Shown here one piece after another: positions 8,601 through 17,847 of a stretch of 64,000 nucleotides of DNA. A program made the position numbers and the translations under genes. The stretch is from Acetobacter senegalensis. GTDB lineage: Bacteria; Pseudomonadota; Alphaproteobacteria; Acetobacterales; Acetobacteraceae. Positions within the stretch are counted from its first letter, which is position 1, and each line of letters starts with the position of its first letter. The DNA lies in the NCBI RefSeq assembly GCF_001580995.1, contig NZ_LHZU01000143.1, positions 1 through 64,000 of the forward strand, written 5' to 3'. A model generated the notes under the pieces. The model was not told the DNA's origin. It saw nothing but the letters and a program-made list of their open reading frames with translations, and ran no database searches.

Positions 8601-9808
8601 ACAAGCCCACTTCTTCCCCTGTTTCTTCAGAGCATCCGGAACAGGAAGGGCTGACGCCTCATCTGGTTATGGTGATTGCCGCTGCGTGCGGGTTGATTGT
8701 GGCCAATCTTTATTACGCGCAGCCGCTGGCTGGGCCGATCAGCGCCGCGCTGGATATGTCCGCAAGTCAGGCAGGCCTGATCGTGACCATGACACAGATG
8801 GGCTACTGCCTTGGCCTGTTGCTGATTGTCCCGCTGGCTGACCTGCTGGAAAATCGTAGCCTCATTGTCTGGATGACGCGGCTTGTCATGCTGGCGCTGC
8901 TGGTTCTTCCTTTTTCCAGCCACCCTGTTCCGTTTCTACTCGCAATAGGACTGGTCGGGCTGCTCTCCGTCGCCGTGCAGATTCTGGTACCATTTGCCGC
9001 CCATCTTGCACCAGAGGCAATCCGGGGGCGCGTGGTAGGTAATGTCATGAGCGGCCTCATGATGGGCATCATGCTGGCACGCCCCGTTTCCAGCTTTGTT
9101 GCTCAGTTTTTTTCCTGGCAGACCATTTTCCTGCTATCCGCTGGTGTCATGCTGGCTCTGTCCATTGTGCTCCAGCGTGTCTTGCCACAGCGCATCCCCA
9201 TAACGCAGAGCAGTTATCGTGATCTCCTGCTCTCCATGGTGCATTTGCTCACTCATACCCCGGTACTGCAAAGACGGGCCTTTTACCACGCCTGCATGTT
9301 CGGAGCGTTCAGCCTGTTCTGGACCGTTACCCCCCTTCTTCTCGCCGGGACGCCCTATCTGTTTTCCCAAGGGAAAATAGCGCTTTTCGCATTTGTTGGT
9401 GTAGCAGGAGCCATTGCTGCCCCCATTGCAGGACGCATTGCGGACAAAGGCTGGACCTGGCCCGCAAGCCTCGCCGCTATGGGAATAGCGTCCCTTGCCT
9501 TTCTCTCAACCTGGCTGTTTCACCAACCCGGCCTGTTTGTTCTGGCGCTCTGCATTGCCGGTGTGGCGATTGATTTTGGTGTCACCGCAAATCTGGTATT
9601 GGGGCAGCGTGCCTTGTACGTGCTTGCGCCGGAACACCGCGCGCGCCTTAACGGCCTATATATGGCCATCTTTTTTCTGGGCGGAGCCGCTGGCTCAGCT
9701 TTGGGAGTCTGGGCATATGCCCACGGCGGCTGGATATGGGCTTCAACATTAGGAGCCGCTCTACCTGCCCTCGCCTTCCTTGTCTGCCTGACGGAAAAAC
9801 GCACCTGA
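8597..9808 (+). CDS. MFS transporter (DHA1-like exporter)
   Basis: 403-aa inner-membrane protein with about 12 hydrophobic segments. The first begins near residue 24 (VMVIAAACGLIVANLYYAQPL) and a charged MFS-type loop follows segment 2 (LADLLENRSLIVWMTR). The pattern fits drug or metabolite exporters of the major facilitator superfamily, but no substrate can be assigned. It overlaps the Nudix gene by four bases, so the pair forms an operon. Pairing of a Nudix hydrolase with an exporter could mean detoxification of a modified metabolite, but this is speculation. Confidence 0.85.
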   Translation: MNKPTSSPVSSEHPEQEGLTPHLVMVIAAACGLIVANLYYAQPLAGPISAALDMSASQAGLIVTMTQMGYCLGLLLIVPLADLLENRSLIVWMTRLVMLALLVLPFSSHPVPFLLAIGLVGLLSVAVQILVPFAAHLAPEAIRGRVVGNVMSGLMMGIMLARPVSSFVAQFFSWQTIFLLSAGVMLALSIVLQRVLPQRIPITQSSYRDLLLSMVHLLTHTPVLQRRAFYHACMFGAFSLFWTVTPLLLAGTPYLFSQGKIALFAFVGVAGAIAAPIAGRIADKGWTWPASLAAMGIASLAFLSTWLFHQPGLFVLALCIAGVAIDFGVTANLVLGQRALYVLAPEHRARLNGLYMAIFFLGGAAGSALGVWAYAHGGWIWASTLGAALPALAFLVCLTEKRT

Positions 9809-9884
9809 GAATTCGGAAAAGCCCTATCTGAGCTTTTCTGTTAGTAGCAATATCAATGAGTTGTAATTCTGATCTAACCCAAAA

Positions 9885-9909
9885 AAAGAGAGTTTTTTGA
9901 ACTCTCTTT
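9885..9909. terminator. Bidirectional hairpin terminator downstream of the MFS gene
   Basis: AAAGAGAGTT (9885-9894) and AACTCTCTTT (9900-9909) form a perfect 10-bp stem around a 5-nt loop, with an A-tract on one side and a T-rich tail on the other, as expected for a terminator usable from either direction. Confidence 0.6.
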
Positions 9910-10091
9910 CTAAGACACACACTCTTGTCACGACTGCTTAGTGACTTTTCAAGCGGCTTATATATCCGCTAGATGACACGGCTTTCGCTTGCCGGACGGT
10001 TAGAAGAAAAACGCCCAAGAAATTTCGAAAATCTCAAACCACTTGATTCAGCTAACAATATTATCAAAAAATTGGGGCAAATTCACAAAAC

Positions 10092-10120
10092 AAAAAGAGG
10101 GCTTTTAAAACCCTCTTTTT
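10092..10120. terminator. Second bidirectional hairpin terminator
   Basis: AAAAAGAGGG (10092-10101) pairs perfectly with CCCTCTTTTT (10111-10120) around a 9-nt loop. It could end transcription from either side, including the glycosyltransferase gene read from the right. Confidence 0.6.
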
Positions 10121-10308
10121 GGTTCTATTCGCAGATTCCGCAGCAAATTTATCCAAAAACCAATAGCCACGGAAACAACTTCACGCAGAATCCACCAACA
10201 TGAAACAACGCAGATCGTTCTCAAATAGAAGAGAATGCTGTGCTTTTTCCCAGAGTTTCAATTCTTTTCTCAAAGCACACCACAATCCGCCGAGACCTCC
10301 TCTTCGCT

Positions 10309-11487
10309 TTAGCCCATAGCCTGCCAGAGAGGCAGACGAGCTTTGTAAGGAGCATCAATCTGCTGAATAACTTCCTCAAATTTGGACTGATCATAGAGTT
10401 TGACCCGTTCCTCATTGGGAATACCCTGCAGAGCACGGAAAGCCGTGCGAGAAAGCGCACGATTAAAGATGCCTGGTCCTGTTTTATAAGCAATATAAAG
10501 ATGTTTATGCTTATAGCAGTTATTATACAGAATACGCAGGCACTCTTCCATAATACTGCTTTTGGCGACTGTGCCGTAAAAATCATTATGGGTGACGAAA
10601 TTCTGCGTCAGAAACAGAACAACATCATCTTTCTGATCCAACATGAACTGTAGAGCTGCTTCATCGCGGATACGGGCATCAGCATCCAGCCACCAACCGC
10701 CAAGTAGATTGGTCACATGCACCCGCAGGAAGTCAGCGGCTTCCGCAGGATGACGCATGCCAAGGAAAAATTCGCGCGCTTCAATGCCATAATATTCATA
10801 CAGCCAAGAAGCCGCTTTTTCCTGATTAAAAACCTCAATTTCCAGATCAGGAATACCCTGATGAAAATAGATATTTTCAGTAATTTCTTCTGGTGGCTCT
10901 TTATCCCAATACATAAAGAGTTTTCTCGGGATAGTTTTCCCAGTTTCTCTGTCCCCTTTGTCGCTATTGAAGAGGCTTGGTTGAATTTTCCTAGCTATTT
11001 CAAGATAAAGCCAGTCAATTTCTTCGCCACTGAGAAATTCTTCAAATGCATTTCCGATATGAACCAGAGCATCCTTATTGTCTCCACCGCGCCAAGCAGA
11101 TGCAATCCCTTCAATGTAATTAGCGTATGGACGACACTGCCCAGCGAGCGTTTGCAAATCATGTTCAGGCAAAGGTTTGCCTGCTTTGAGAAGACACAAT
11201 AAGCGCACTTGCATCAAAGACTGCGGAAGCGGGTATTGGTCCCTGTTTGTAGCACGAATACGAAACGCCAGTCCGTAAATACAGGCTGCTTCAAATGGTT
11301 TTTGGTTACGATGAAGAATATTGGCAACGGTGAAAGCATGCTCCAGCACCGTTCCGCCATGATGGCCAAAATACTCCATGGCCTGATGGTCGCGCTCAAT
11401 GCACTCAATTTCAAAGGGCATTGGCTCGGGAGGATAAATATCCAGTGTATTTTCTGCCACCAGCGCGTCTAATGTTTTTTCAGTCAT
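10309..11487 (-). CDS. DXD-type glycosyltransferase with helical N-terminal domain
   Basis: 392 aa. The C-terminal half fits the glycosyltransferase family with a DXD sugar-nucleotide motif (Gly_transf_sug type): KTIPRKLFMYWDKEPPEEI at the domain start, HPAEAADFLRVHVTNLLGGW, then WLDADARI with the DxD metal site, and FLTQNFVTHNDFYGTVAKSS. The first ~170 residues are helical and TPR-like and are not assigned. A role in cell-surface polysaccharide decoration is inferred; acceptor and sugar are unknown. No other polysaccharide gene is adjacent. The gene and its flanks are more AT-rich than the rest of the window, with codons such as AAA, GAA and ATA, which suggests recent acquisition. Confidence 0.75.
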   Translation of the reverse strand: MTEKTLDALVAENTLDIYPPEPMPFEIECIERDHQAMEYFGHHGGTVLEHAFTVANILHRNQKPFEAACIYGLAFRIRATNRDQYPLPQSLMQVRLLCLLKAGKPLPEHDLQTLAGQCRPYANYIEGIASAWRGGDNKDALVHIGNAFEEFLSGEEIDWLYLEIARKIQPSLFNSDKGDRETGKTIPRKLFMYWDKEPPEEITENIYFHQGIPDLEIEVFNQEKAASWLYEYYGIEAREFFLGMRHPAEAADFLRVHVTNLLGGWWLDADARIRDEAALQFMLDQKDDVVLFLTQNFVTHNDFYGTVAKSSIMEECLRILYNNCYKHKHLYIAYKTGPGIFNRALSRTAFRALQGIPNEERVKLYDQSKFEEVIQQIDAPYKARLPLWQAMG

Positions 11488-11835
11488 AAAAAACTGCCTA
11501 ACCTCGCATTGTTAGGACTATACTTAATCCAGAATTCCTAATTTTCAAAGTAGCGATCATAACCCTGACGAGACTAAATAGACTGAATAAAAAGCACAGC
11601 AAACATTTAGTCCTCCCATCAAAACGAGAAGGGAAACAACAGCAAGCATATTTTGAGACTATACCGGTCTCGCTATGCAACATCTTGGTGTAACCCAGCT
11701 TCCGACTAGAAAAGATCCCTCAGTGCGAAGAACATTTTGCTCTCGTCGACCTGAAGAAACGCTCGAGATGTCAGGTAGAAAGAACCTCTGATTGGGTGAG
11801 CACAATCAGAGGCAAGCCCTTCTACCCTATTGGTC
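11488..11835. other. Intergenic region upstream of the glycosyltransferase, AT-rich
   Basis: About 350 bp with no credible gene. It would hold the promoter of the glycosyltransferase, read leftwards, and the terminator of prfC at its right end. No clear promoter could be picked by eye. Confidence 0.5.
11785..11812 (-). terminator. Hairpin downstream of prfC
   Basis: CCTCTGATTG (11785-11794) and CAATCAGAGG (11803-11812) form a perfect 10-bp stem with an 8-nt loop. On the minus strand it is followed by TTCTTTCT, a modest T-tract. Confidence 0.6.
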
Positions 11836-13383
11836 CTATTTAATTTCAATCCCGATCTGCTTAATGTCGTGAAAGGTGATATCCGGGTTCTGTTCCTGGG
11901 TACGGCGCATCATGAAAGCCGAGGTGGCCAGGAACACAGGGTCATCATCCAGATCATCAGCCATGGCGCTTCGGTTGATTTGGGCGAAGGTCTCAATTTT
12001 ATCACGAGGCCCGGTAATCCAGCGCGCCAAAGAAAACGGGGTGGCATCAAAACCGATCGCCACACCATATTCCGCCTTCAGCCGTGCCTGAAGCACATCA
12101 AGCTGGAGGGTACCCACAACCCCGACAATCGGTTGCGCTCCATCCTGCGGGCGGAAAAGCTGCACCACCCCTTCTTCAGCAAGCTGGGTGAGCGCCTGCT
12201 TCAGTTTTTTGGCTTTCATGGCATCATCCAGCCGCACACGACGCAGGATTTCCGGCGCAAAATGCGGCACACCAGTAAAGCTGAGGTTTTCGCTTTCCGT
12301 CAGTGTGTCCCCAATACGCAAGGTACCATGGTTGGGAATCCCCACAACATCACCTGCAAAGGCTTCCTCCGCCAGTTGCCGGTCACGTGCGAAAAAGAAC
12401 TGTGGCGTATGCACGGCAAAATTCTTGCCTGTGCGCGTATGCAGCAACCGCATGCCGCGCGTAAGCTTACCTGAACAGATCCGCGCGAAAGCAATACGGT
12501 CCCGATGGTTCGGGTCCATATTTGCCTGAATTTTGAAGACCAGAGCCGTCATGGCTGGTTCATCCGCTTTGACTGTGCGGGTTTCAGCCACCTGATTTCG
12601 GGGAGATGGCCCAAAGGATACCAAGGCATCCAGCAGGTCTGTCACGCCAATTTCCTTCATGGCGCTACCGAAGAACACGGGGGTCAGATGCCCAGCATCA
12701 AACGCTTCCCGATCAAACTGTGGCAGGGCTGCCTCCGCCAATTCCAGTTCTTCTGCCAGCTGAATCATACGCGGGTCAGACTGCGGAAGCTCTTCCTGAG
12801 TATGCAGTTTCTTGGTGAGCAGATCATACGTGCCCACGAACTTCGCTGCACGCCCTACCGGCCATGTGGCTGGCGAGGTATCCAGCGCCAGAGAAGATGC
12901 CACTTCATCGAGAAGTTCAAACGGGTCCTGCGCTTCACGGTCCATCTTGTTGATGAAGGTGACAATCGGGATGTCGCGCAGGCGGCAGATTTCAAACAGC
13001 TTGCGCGTCCGGTCCTCAATGCCTTTGGCCGCGTCAATCACCATGACGGCGGAATCCACTGCCGTCAGAGTGCGGTACGTATCTTCGGAGAAGTCTTCAT
13101 GTCCCGGGGTATCAAGCAGGTTGAAGATGCATCCGCCATATTCAAACGTCATCACTGAACTGACGACGGAAATTCCACGGTCACGCTCAATGCTCATCCA
13201 GTCCGAGCGTGTCCGGCGACGCTCACCCTTGGCACGTACGTTTCCTGCAAGCTGAATGGCCCCACCAGCGCGCAGAATCCGTTCCGTCAACGTGGTTTTA
13301 CCGGCGTCCGGATGCGAGATGATTGCAAAAGTGCGGCGACGGGCAATTTCCGTGCTCAGTTCGGTAACGGGCGCATCAGACAT
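11836..13383 (-). CDS. prfC: Peptide chain release factor 3
   Basis: Class II release factor: a GTPase that recycles RF1/RF2 from the ribosome after termination. The 515-aa length is typical. G-motifs are clear: HPDAGKTTL (G1), DTPGHEDF (G3) and NKMD (G4), with ERDRGISV as the switch region typical of RF3/EF-G. The ATG at 13383 is chosen since the protein then begins MSDAPVTELSTEIARRRTFAIISHPDAG; the open frame extends nine codons upstream to a TTG without better signals. It lies just downstream of rpsD on the same strand (about 100 bp apart). Confidence 0.95.
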   Translation of the reverse strand: MSDAPVTELSTEIARRRTFAIISHPDAGKTTLTERILRAGGAIQLAGNVRAKGERRRTRSDWMSIERDRGISVVSSVMTFEYGGCIFNLLDTPGHEDFSEDTYRTLTAVDSAVMVIDAAKGIEDRTRKLFEICRLRDIPIVTFINKMDREAQDPFELLDEVASSLALDTSPATWPVGRAAKFVGTYDLLTKKLHTQEELPQSDPRMIQLAEELELAEAALPQFDREAFDAGHLTPVFFGSAMKEIGVTDLLDALVSFGPSPRNQVAETRTVKADEPAMTALVFKIQANMDPNHRDRIAFARICSGKLTRGMRLLHTRTGKNFAVHTPQFFFARDRQLAEEAFAGDVVGIPNHGTLRIGDTLTESENLSFTGVPHFAPEILRRVRLDDAMKAKKLKQALTQLAEEGVVQLFRPQDGAQPIVGVVGTLQLDVLQARLKAEYGVAIGFDATPFSLARWITGPRDKIETFAQINRSAMADDLDDDPVFLATSAFMMRRTQEQNPDITFHDIKQIGIEIK

Positions 13384-13485
13384 GGGGAACAATCCGGCTG
13401 GAAAAGACAAGGGACTAAAACGGCAAACGCCGGGTAAGGAGGTTGCCCTCCACCCGGCGCTGCACAGATCGGGCCGAAGCGCCGA

Positions 13486-14103
13486 TTAACGGGAGTAGTA
13501 TTCCACCACCAGGTTCGGTTCCATCTGCACCGGATACGGCACGTCAGAGAACTTCGGACCACGGATGAAGGTGCCCTTCATCTGGCGGTGATCAACTTCC
13601 ATGTATTCCGGAACATCGCGTTCGTTGGTCTGCGTCGCATCCAGAACGATAGCAAGCTGCTTGGACTTTTCGCGGATTTCAATCACGTCGCCATCTTTAA
13701 CCAGATAGGACGGGATGTTCATCTTGCGGCCATTCACCAGCACGTGGCCATGGTTGATGAACTGACGCGCAGCAAACGGCGTGATGGCGAACTTCATGCG
13801 GTAGATAACCGCATCCAGACGACGCTCAAGCAGGTTGATCAGGTTTTCAGACGTATCACCCTTGCGGCGCACGGCTTCCTGATAATACCGACGGAACTGC
13901 TTTTCGCTGATGTTACCGTAGTAGCCCTTCAGCTTCTGCTTGGCCATAAGCTGCACAGAATAGTCAGAAGGCTTGCCTTTACGGCGCTGACCATGCTGGC
14001 CGGGGCCATATTCACGACGGTTAACCGGAGACTTTGCACGGCCCCACAGGTTGACACCAAGGCGACGGTTAATCTTGTACTTGCTCTCGAGGCGCTTGCT
14101 CAT
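13486..14103 (-). CDS. rpsD: 30S ribosomal protein S4
   Basis: Primary 16S rRNA-binding protein of the small subunit. The 205-aa sequence starts [20 protein letters not shown] and carries the S4 RNA-binding segment [13 protein letters not shown] through [27 protein letters not shown]. The ATG at 14103 is preceded by GAAGAGAAG, a clear ribosome binding site; the reading frame continues about 60 codons upstream without similarity. It stands alone here, not in the S13-S11-S4-rpoA operon of E. coli, which is usual for alphaproteobacteria. Confidence 0.97.
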   Translation of the reverse strand: MSKRLESKYKINRRLGVNLWGRAKSPVNRREYGPGQHGQRRKGKPSDYSVQLMAKQKLKGYYGNISEKQFRRYYQEAVRRKGDTSENLINLLERRLDAVIYRMKFAITPFAARQFINHGHVLVNGRKMNIPSYLVKDGDVIEIREKSKQLAIVLDATQTNERDVPEYMEVDHRQMKGTFIRGPKFSDVPYPVQMEPNLVVEYYSR

Positions 14104-14465
14104 TCTGCGCTCTTCTCTTCCACTACTGCAAAACAGGCCAGCCTGCGCCACCCTGCCTGCCATTGCGCCGGTAGTCTCTGTCCCCCACGGATCAGAGCGG
14201 GCGCAGTCCGTATCACCGCCAGATGGGAGCATAGTCCATCTGTCAGCCGTCCTGTCCACATTCCCGGCAATGGGGGCAGCCATTACGGAAAGACTGGCTT
14301 TGTGTCAATCTTTTCCGCGCGAAAAGTCCCCTACTGCCGCCTTCTGTTCCCCAGAATTGGTTTAAGACAGCACGCCCCGAACCAAGGGCCTGCGGTATTT
14401 GTATCAGTCCTTTCGCAATTGGCGTATCGTGGTCTTATTAAACGGTCAGAAAAGGATATTCTGCC
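14104..14465. other. Divergent intergenic region rpsD / hdeD
   Basis: About 360 bp between two divergent start codons, expected to hold both promoters. AAAGGAT about ten bases before the ATG at 14466 is the ribosome binding site of the hdeD-like gene. No operator-like palindrome was noticed. Confidence 0.5.
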
Positions 14466-15020
14466 ATGCCATTCGCCAAAAAATGGGGGCTCTTTGTAGC
14501 GCTCGGCGCCGCCCTGATTATTCTGGGCTTTATTGCTGCCATTGATGCGGTCTCCGTAACACTTGCCAGCACCATCTTCATCGGCGTGCTGCTGATTATT
14601 GCCGGCACCATGCAGATGATCCACGCCTTTGCCGTGCGGGACTGGGGCGGGTTCCTGTTCTCCCTTCTGGCGGGGGTACTCTACATCATCGCCGGGGTGA
14701 TGATTATTGAAGAACCGGTAACGGGTGCCGGTATGATCACACTGTTTGCAGCCGCCTGTTTTATTGTGGTGGGCATCATGCGCTGCATTCTGGCTATCCA
14801 GTCACGCGGCCTGCCGGGCTGGGGCATTGTCCTGTTTGGCGGCGTAATCAGCCTGCTGGTCGGCCTGAGCCTCTACTTTACGCTGCCGTGGTCCGGGCTG
14901 TGGCTGATTGGCACCTTCATTGCTGTCGAACTGATTGCCAGCGGTATTGGCTGGGTGCAGATCGGGCTGGCACTGCGCCAGAGTGAAAGCAACCAGTTTC
15001 CTCCCTCCAGCGGGTTCTGA
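14466..15020 (+). CDS. HdeD-family acid-stress membrane protein (DUF308)
   Basis: 184-aa inner-membrane protein with six predicted transmembrane segments, beginning KWGLFVALGAALIILGFIAA and repeating a two-helix unit three times. The pattern matches HdeD, a membrane protein linked to acid resistance at high cell density in E. coli. An acid-stress role would suit an acetic acid producer but is inferred from the family. It stands as a single transcription unit with a good ribosome binding site and a strong terminator. Confidence 0.85.
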   Translation: MPFAKKWGLFVALGAALIILGFIAAIDAVSVTLASTIFIGVLLIIAGTMQMIHAFAVRDWGGFLFSLLAGVLYIIAGVMIIEEPVTGAGMITLFAAACFIVVGIMRCILAIQSRGLPGWGIVLFGGVISLLVGLSLYFTLPWSGLWLIGTFIAVELIASGIGWVQIGLALRQSESNQFPPSSGF

Positions 15021-15042
15021 CAGTCCGCAGGAAAACAGAAAA

Positions 15043-15073
15043 GGGGGCGTCCGACCATGTGGCGGACGCCCCC
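15043..15073 (+). terminator. Rho-independent terminator after hdeD
   Basis: GGGGGCGTCCG (15043-15053) pairs perfectly with CGGACGCCCCC (15063-15073), followed by TTTTTTAT. The upstream A-run would let it also serve the convergent antiporter gene. Confidence 0.9.
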
Positions 15074-15112
15074 TTTTTTATCTTCATACAACCGCCAGAA
15101 TCTTTCCTACAG

Positions 15113-17731
15113 TCATTCCTTCTCTGCGGAAGCCGCGGGAGGTGGCAGCCGGTTACGGTCCATGCTCAAAAGCGCCTGAGCGGCCATGCCGGGCTGTTCC
15201 GCCCCTTCACCGCCCCCCTTGTCACCCGGCACCAGCTTGATGGCCCGGTCACCGTCTTCGCGTTTGCGCCGCAGCTTCTCAATATTCTCAAGAACAACCG
15301 GATATTCTTCCACCAGACGACGGAAGCGGGACGCGCTGATCACCATGAAGTGCCCGAACTGCACCGCACGGATACTCGCCGGACAACGCTCATTCTTGTA
15401 AGCGCCCAGAGCGCCTATCAGGTCGCCCGCTCCATACAGGATATCCCGCTCGGCAATATGAGCCTCAGCCAGACCCGCGCTAATGAAATAGACATTCCGG
15501 ATACGCCGCCCGCGCCGACAGATCATCTCCTGCGGGGCCACAAACCGAAGGGATGTGGTGGTGGCCAGATCATGCAACTCGGCCCCCGGCAGCCCGCGGA
15601 ACACAGCGGCATGCTTCAGACGGCTTTCAATGCCGCTTTTGAGGTCAAAACTCAAAGGCTTGTCCAGGCGGCTGCGGCGGCGTTCCAGTTCCTTCATCAA
15701 CTCGCGGTTCAGTTCATCACTGATAAGCGATTCAGAAAGAAGAGAATCATACTCCTCCCCTTCCAGCCGCAGAACAATCTGACGGAAAATCCGGTTTTCC
15801 AGCGCTTCTGAATAGCCGTGATAATGCAGCCGCAGCGTTTCCAACGCCTCGTTCAGCAGTTTGCGCTGGCGCTGCAATACCTCGGCCACAATCTCGCCAA
15901 TACGCGGCCCAAGGGTTGGCTCCAGCCGCTCCCTCATGAAACGAGTAAGCGAGATGGACACGAAATGCGCCACCATCAGCATTTCAAACCGCTCGGCCAT
16001 GCATAGCATAAGAGGCCGATCAATCCGCAGATGGTTGTGGATCCATTGCGCGGTCTTGAAGCGCAGTGAAGGGCTGAGCCGCCGCCGCAAGGCGCGAACA
16101 TAACCCAACCGCCCTTCAAGCCGCGCGCCATCAATGGCCGCTTCAGCACTCCGTAGCAGGGTTTCCATCACCCGGCGGGAAAGCCCCTGAATGCGGAACA
16201 GATCCAGCAGAAGCGAGCGTTCCTGGCTGGCAATGGTAATCAGCGCCAGGTTCACACGCTGCGTATCACCCAGCGCCGTATCAAACTCATTGGCGGCCTG
16301 CTCTTCATCCGCCCGCCGATCAATCTGTTGCAAAACCGGACGTGTGGCATCGGTGGAGAACCCAAGTTCATCCCCCATTTTCTCCGCCCGTTCCTTTACC
16401 TTATCCAGACCAATACTGAGCACCTGATGCCGCATGGCTTCATCAATAGGTGAAAGCTTGTCCAGCTTCAGGAACAGCACCAGAGACCGCAAAGTGGTGC
16501 CATTGAGCAGAAGCGTGATGAGCACAAACCCTGTGGCGATAATCCCGATAAAATGCGCCACCGGGGTAGAAACCCGTTCGTTCTCCGTCACAGCCAGCGC
16601 CAGCGCCAGCGTGATGGCGCCGCGCAGGCCACCCCATACCATGGTGACCTTGAACGGTGTGGGTACTGGCGGGGAAAGTTTGGTCATGGCCAGAAAAGGC
16701 AACAGCCCGAACACCACGGCCCCACGCGCGGCCAGACCGGCCACGCTGGCAATCAGGATGAGCACACAATCCCACCGGGTCATGCCCACCAGCAGATGGG
16801 GCACCAGCATGGAAGCCAGAACGAACACCAGAGAGCCAGCCCAGAACACAAGCTGCTGCCACAACTGGTTCAGGAACAACCATGTCTGCGGCCGGAAGGT
16901 AGATGGCCCATAGACGGAAAGCGTCAGCCCGGCAGCGGCCGTGGCCACCACGCCAGATACCCCCAGAAATTCATCAGAAACGATATAGGCCACATAAGGC
17001 AGCGCCACCGTAAGCGTAATTTCCGCCGCCGGGGAGCCGCCCAGTGCCGTGATCATCATGAGGGTCAACTGGCCGAAAACCACCCCCACAATCAGCGCGC
17101 CCACAAAGGAAATCACGAAGGAAATCACGGCCTCGCCGGGGTGAATGGCGTGGTGCAGCGTGACCGATGGCAGCAGGATGGAGAAGATGGAAATGGCGGC
17201 GGCATCGTTCAGAAGCGCTTCCCCCTCCACCAGCCGGGTCAGGCGGGTAGCGGCCCCGATGTCACGGAAAATACCAGCCACGGCGGAGGGATCGGTTGTC
17301 GCCACAATGGAGCCAAGCAGCAGGCAGACCACCAGCGGCATCTGGGCAAAAGGCAGCAATGCAAAGCCAATGGTGGCCGTGGAAACCACAACCGCCACAA
17401 CGGCCAGTAGCAGCACGGTTGCTGTTTCATGCGCCAACCGCCGGACATCAATGGCCAATGCGCCCTGAAACACCAAGGCAGGCAGGAAGATAAGCAGGAA
17501 GGCTTCACTGTTTATAGGGAAGTCCAGCAGCATTTCCGCCAGACCGTTCAGCGCCGCCAGATGCGAATTGCGTAGCGCAAAATCCGCCAGACTGCCGATA
17601 ATGATGCCGACAATAGCCAGCAGCACTGTTTCTGAAAGTTCAAGCCTGCGCGCTATGGGCTGTACCGCGCTTACAATAACAAGAAGAAGCCCAATGGCGA
17701 GCAGTACCGCAGCCAGACCCGTTACCGCCAT
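15113..17731 (-). CDS. CPA1 Na+/H+ antiporter with long cytoplasmic tail and cNMP-binding-like domain
   Basis: 872-aa protein. Residues ~1-420 form a CPA1 exchanger with 11-13 membrane segments. GSIVATTDPSAVAGIFRDIG and EGEALLNDAAAISIFSILL contain the conserved TDP and ND motifs; VWGGLRGAITLALAL is the typical GGLRG helix. Residues ~430-690 are a soluble helical linker. About 700-810 resembles a cyclic-nucleotide-binding fold: HAAVFRGLPGAELHDLATT, IRNVYFISAGLAEAH, LYGAGDLIGALGAY. The layout recalls plant SOS1 and related long bacterial antiporters. Whether the domain binds cAMP or c-di-GMP is unknown; the usual phosphate-binding Arg is not obvious. A role in pH or sodium homeostasis is inferred. 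A structured leader and a TetR-type palindrome lie upstream. Confidence 0.9.
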   Translation of the reverse strand: MAVTGLAAVLLAIGLLLVIVSAVQPIARRLELSETVLLAIVGIIIGSLADFALRNSHLAALNGLAEMLLDFPINSEAFLLIFLPALVFQGALAIDVRRLAHETATVLLLAVVAVVVSTATIGFALLPFAQMPLVVCLLLGSIVATTDPSAVAGIFRDIGAATRLTRLVEGEALLNDAAAISIFSILLPSVTLHHAIHPGEAVISFVISFVGALIVGVVFGQLTLMMITALGGSPAAEITLTVALPYVAYIVSDEFLGVSGVVATAAAGLTLSVYGPSTFRPQTWLFLNQLWQQLVFWAGSLVFVLASMLVPHLLVGMTRWDCVLILIASVAGLAARGAVVFGLLPFLAMTKLSPPVPTPFKVTMVWGGLRGAITLALALAVTENERVSTPVAHFIGIIATGFVLITLLLNGTTLRSLVLFLKLDKLSPIDEAMRHQVLSIGLDKVKERAEKMGDELGFSTDATRPVLQQIDRRADEEQAANEFDTALGDTQRVNLALITIASQERSLLLDLFRIQGLSRRVMETLLRSAEAAIDGARLEGRLGYVRALRRRLSPSLRFKTAQWIHNHLRIDRPLMLCMAERFEMLMVAHFVSISLTRFMRERLEPTLGPRIGEIVAEVLQRQRKLLNEALETLRLHYHGYSEALENRIFRQIVLRLEGEEYDSLLSESLISDELNRELMKELERRRSRLDKPLSFDLKSGIESRLKHAAVFRGLPGAELHDLATTTSLRFVAPQEMICRRGRRIRNVYFISAGLAEAHIAERDILYGAGDLIGALGAYKNERCPASIRAVQFGHFMVISASRFRRLVEEYPVVLENIEKLRRKREDGDRAIKLVPGDKGGGEGAEQPGMAAQALLSMDRNRLPPPAASAEKE

Positions 17732-17773
17732 GCTCTTTTAGCCTCTCCGTCCAGAATCGATCTTATTCTCAGC

Positions 17774-17817
17774 AGCCTCCCATATCGTGCTGATAAGGCA
17801 CCAAAATGGCGGAGGCT
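17774..17817 (-). promoter_or_regulatory. Structured leader upstream of the antiporter gene
   Basis: AGCCTCC (17774-17780) can pair with GGAGGCT (17811-17817), enclosing a smaller hairpin GTGC (17787-17790)/GCAC (17798-17801). On the minus strand it sits about 43 nt before the ATG of the antiporter. It could be a regulatory RNA element or chance. Confidence 0.3.
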
Positions 17818-17847
17818 CCCGTCTATTTTGTTTTTGCTTCTAACACG

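Larger units (their letters stand above)
9809..10308. other. AT-rich intergenic region with two hairpins
   Basis: 500 bp without a credible gene. It is visibly richer in A and T than the flanking coding DNA and holds two strong symmetrical hairpins (listed separately). The only reading frame above 60 codons, on the plus strand, has no plausible composition or ribosome binding site. Confidence 0.6.

Noticed and set aside
9973-10203. Plus-strand frame of 76 codons in the AT-rich gap
   Set aside because: No ribosome binding site, spans the hairpin at 10092-10120, and composition is not protein-like.
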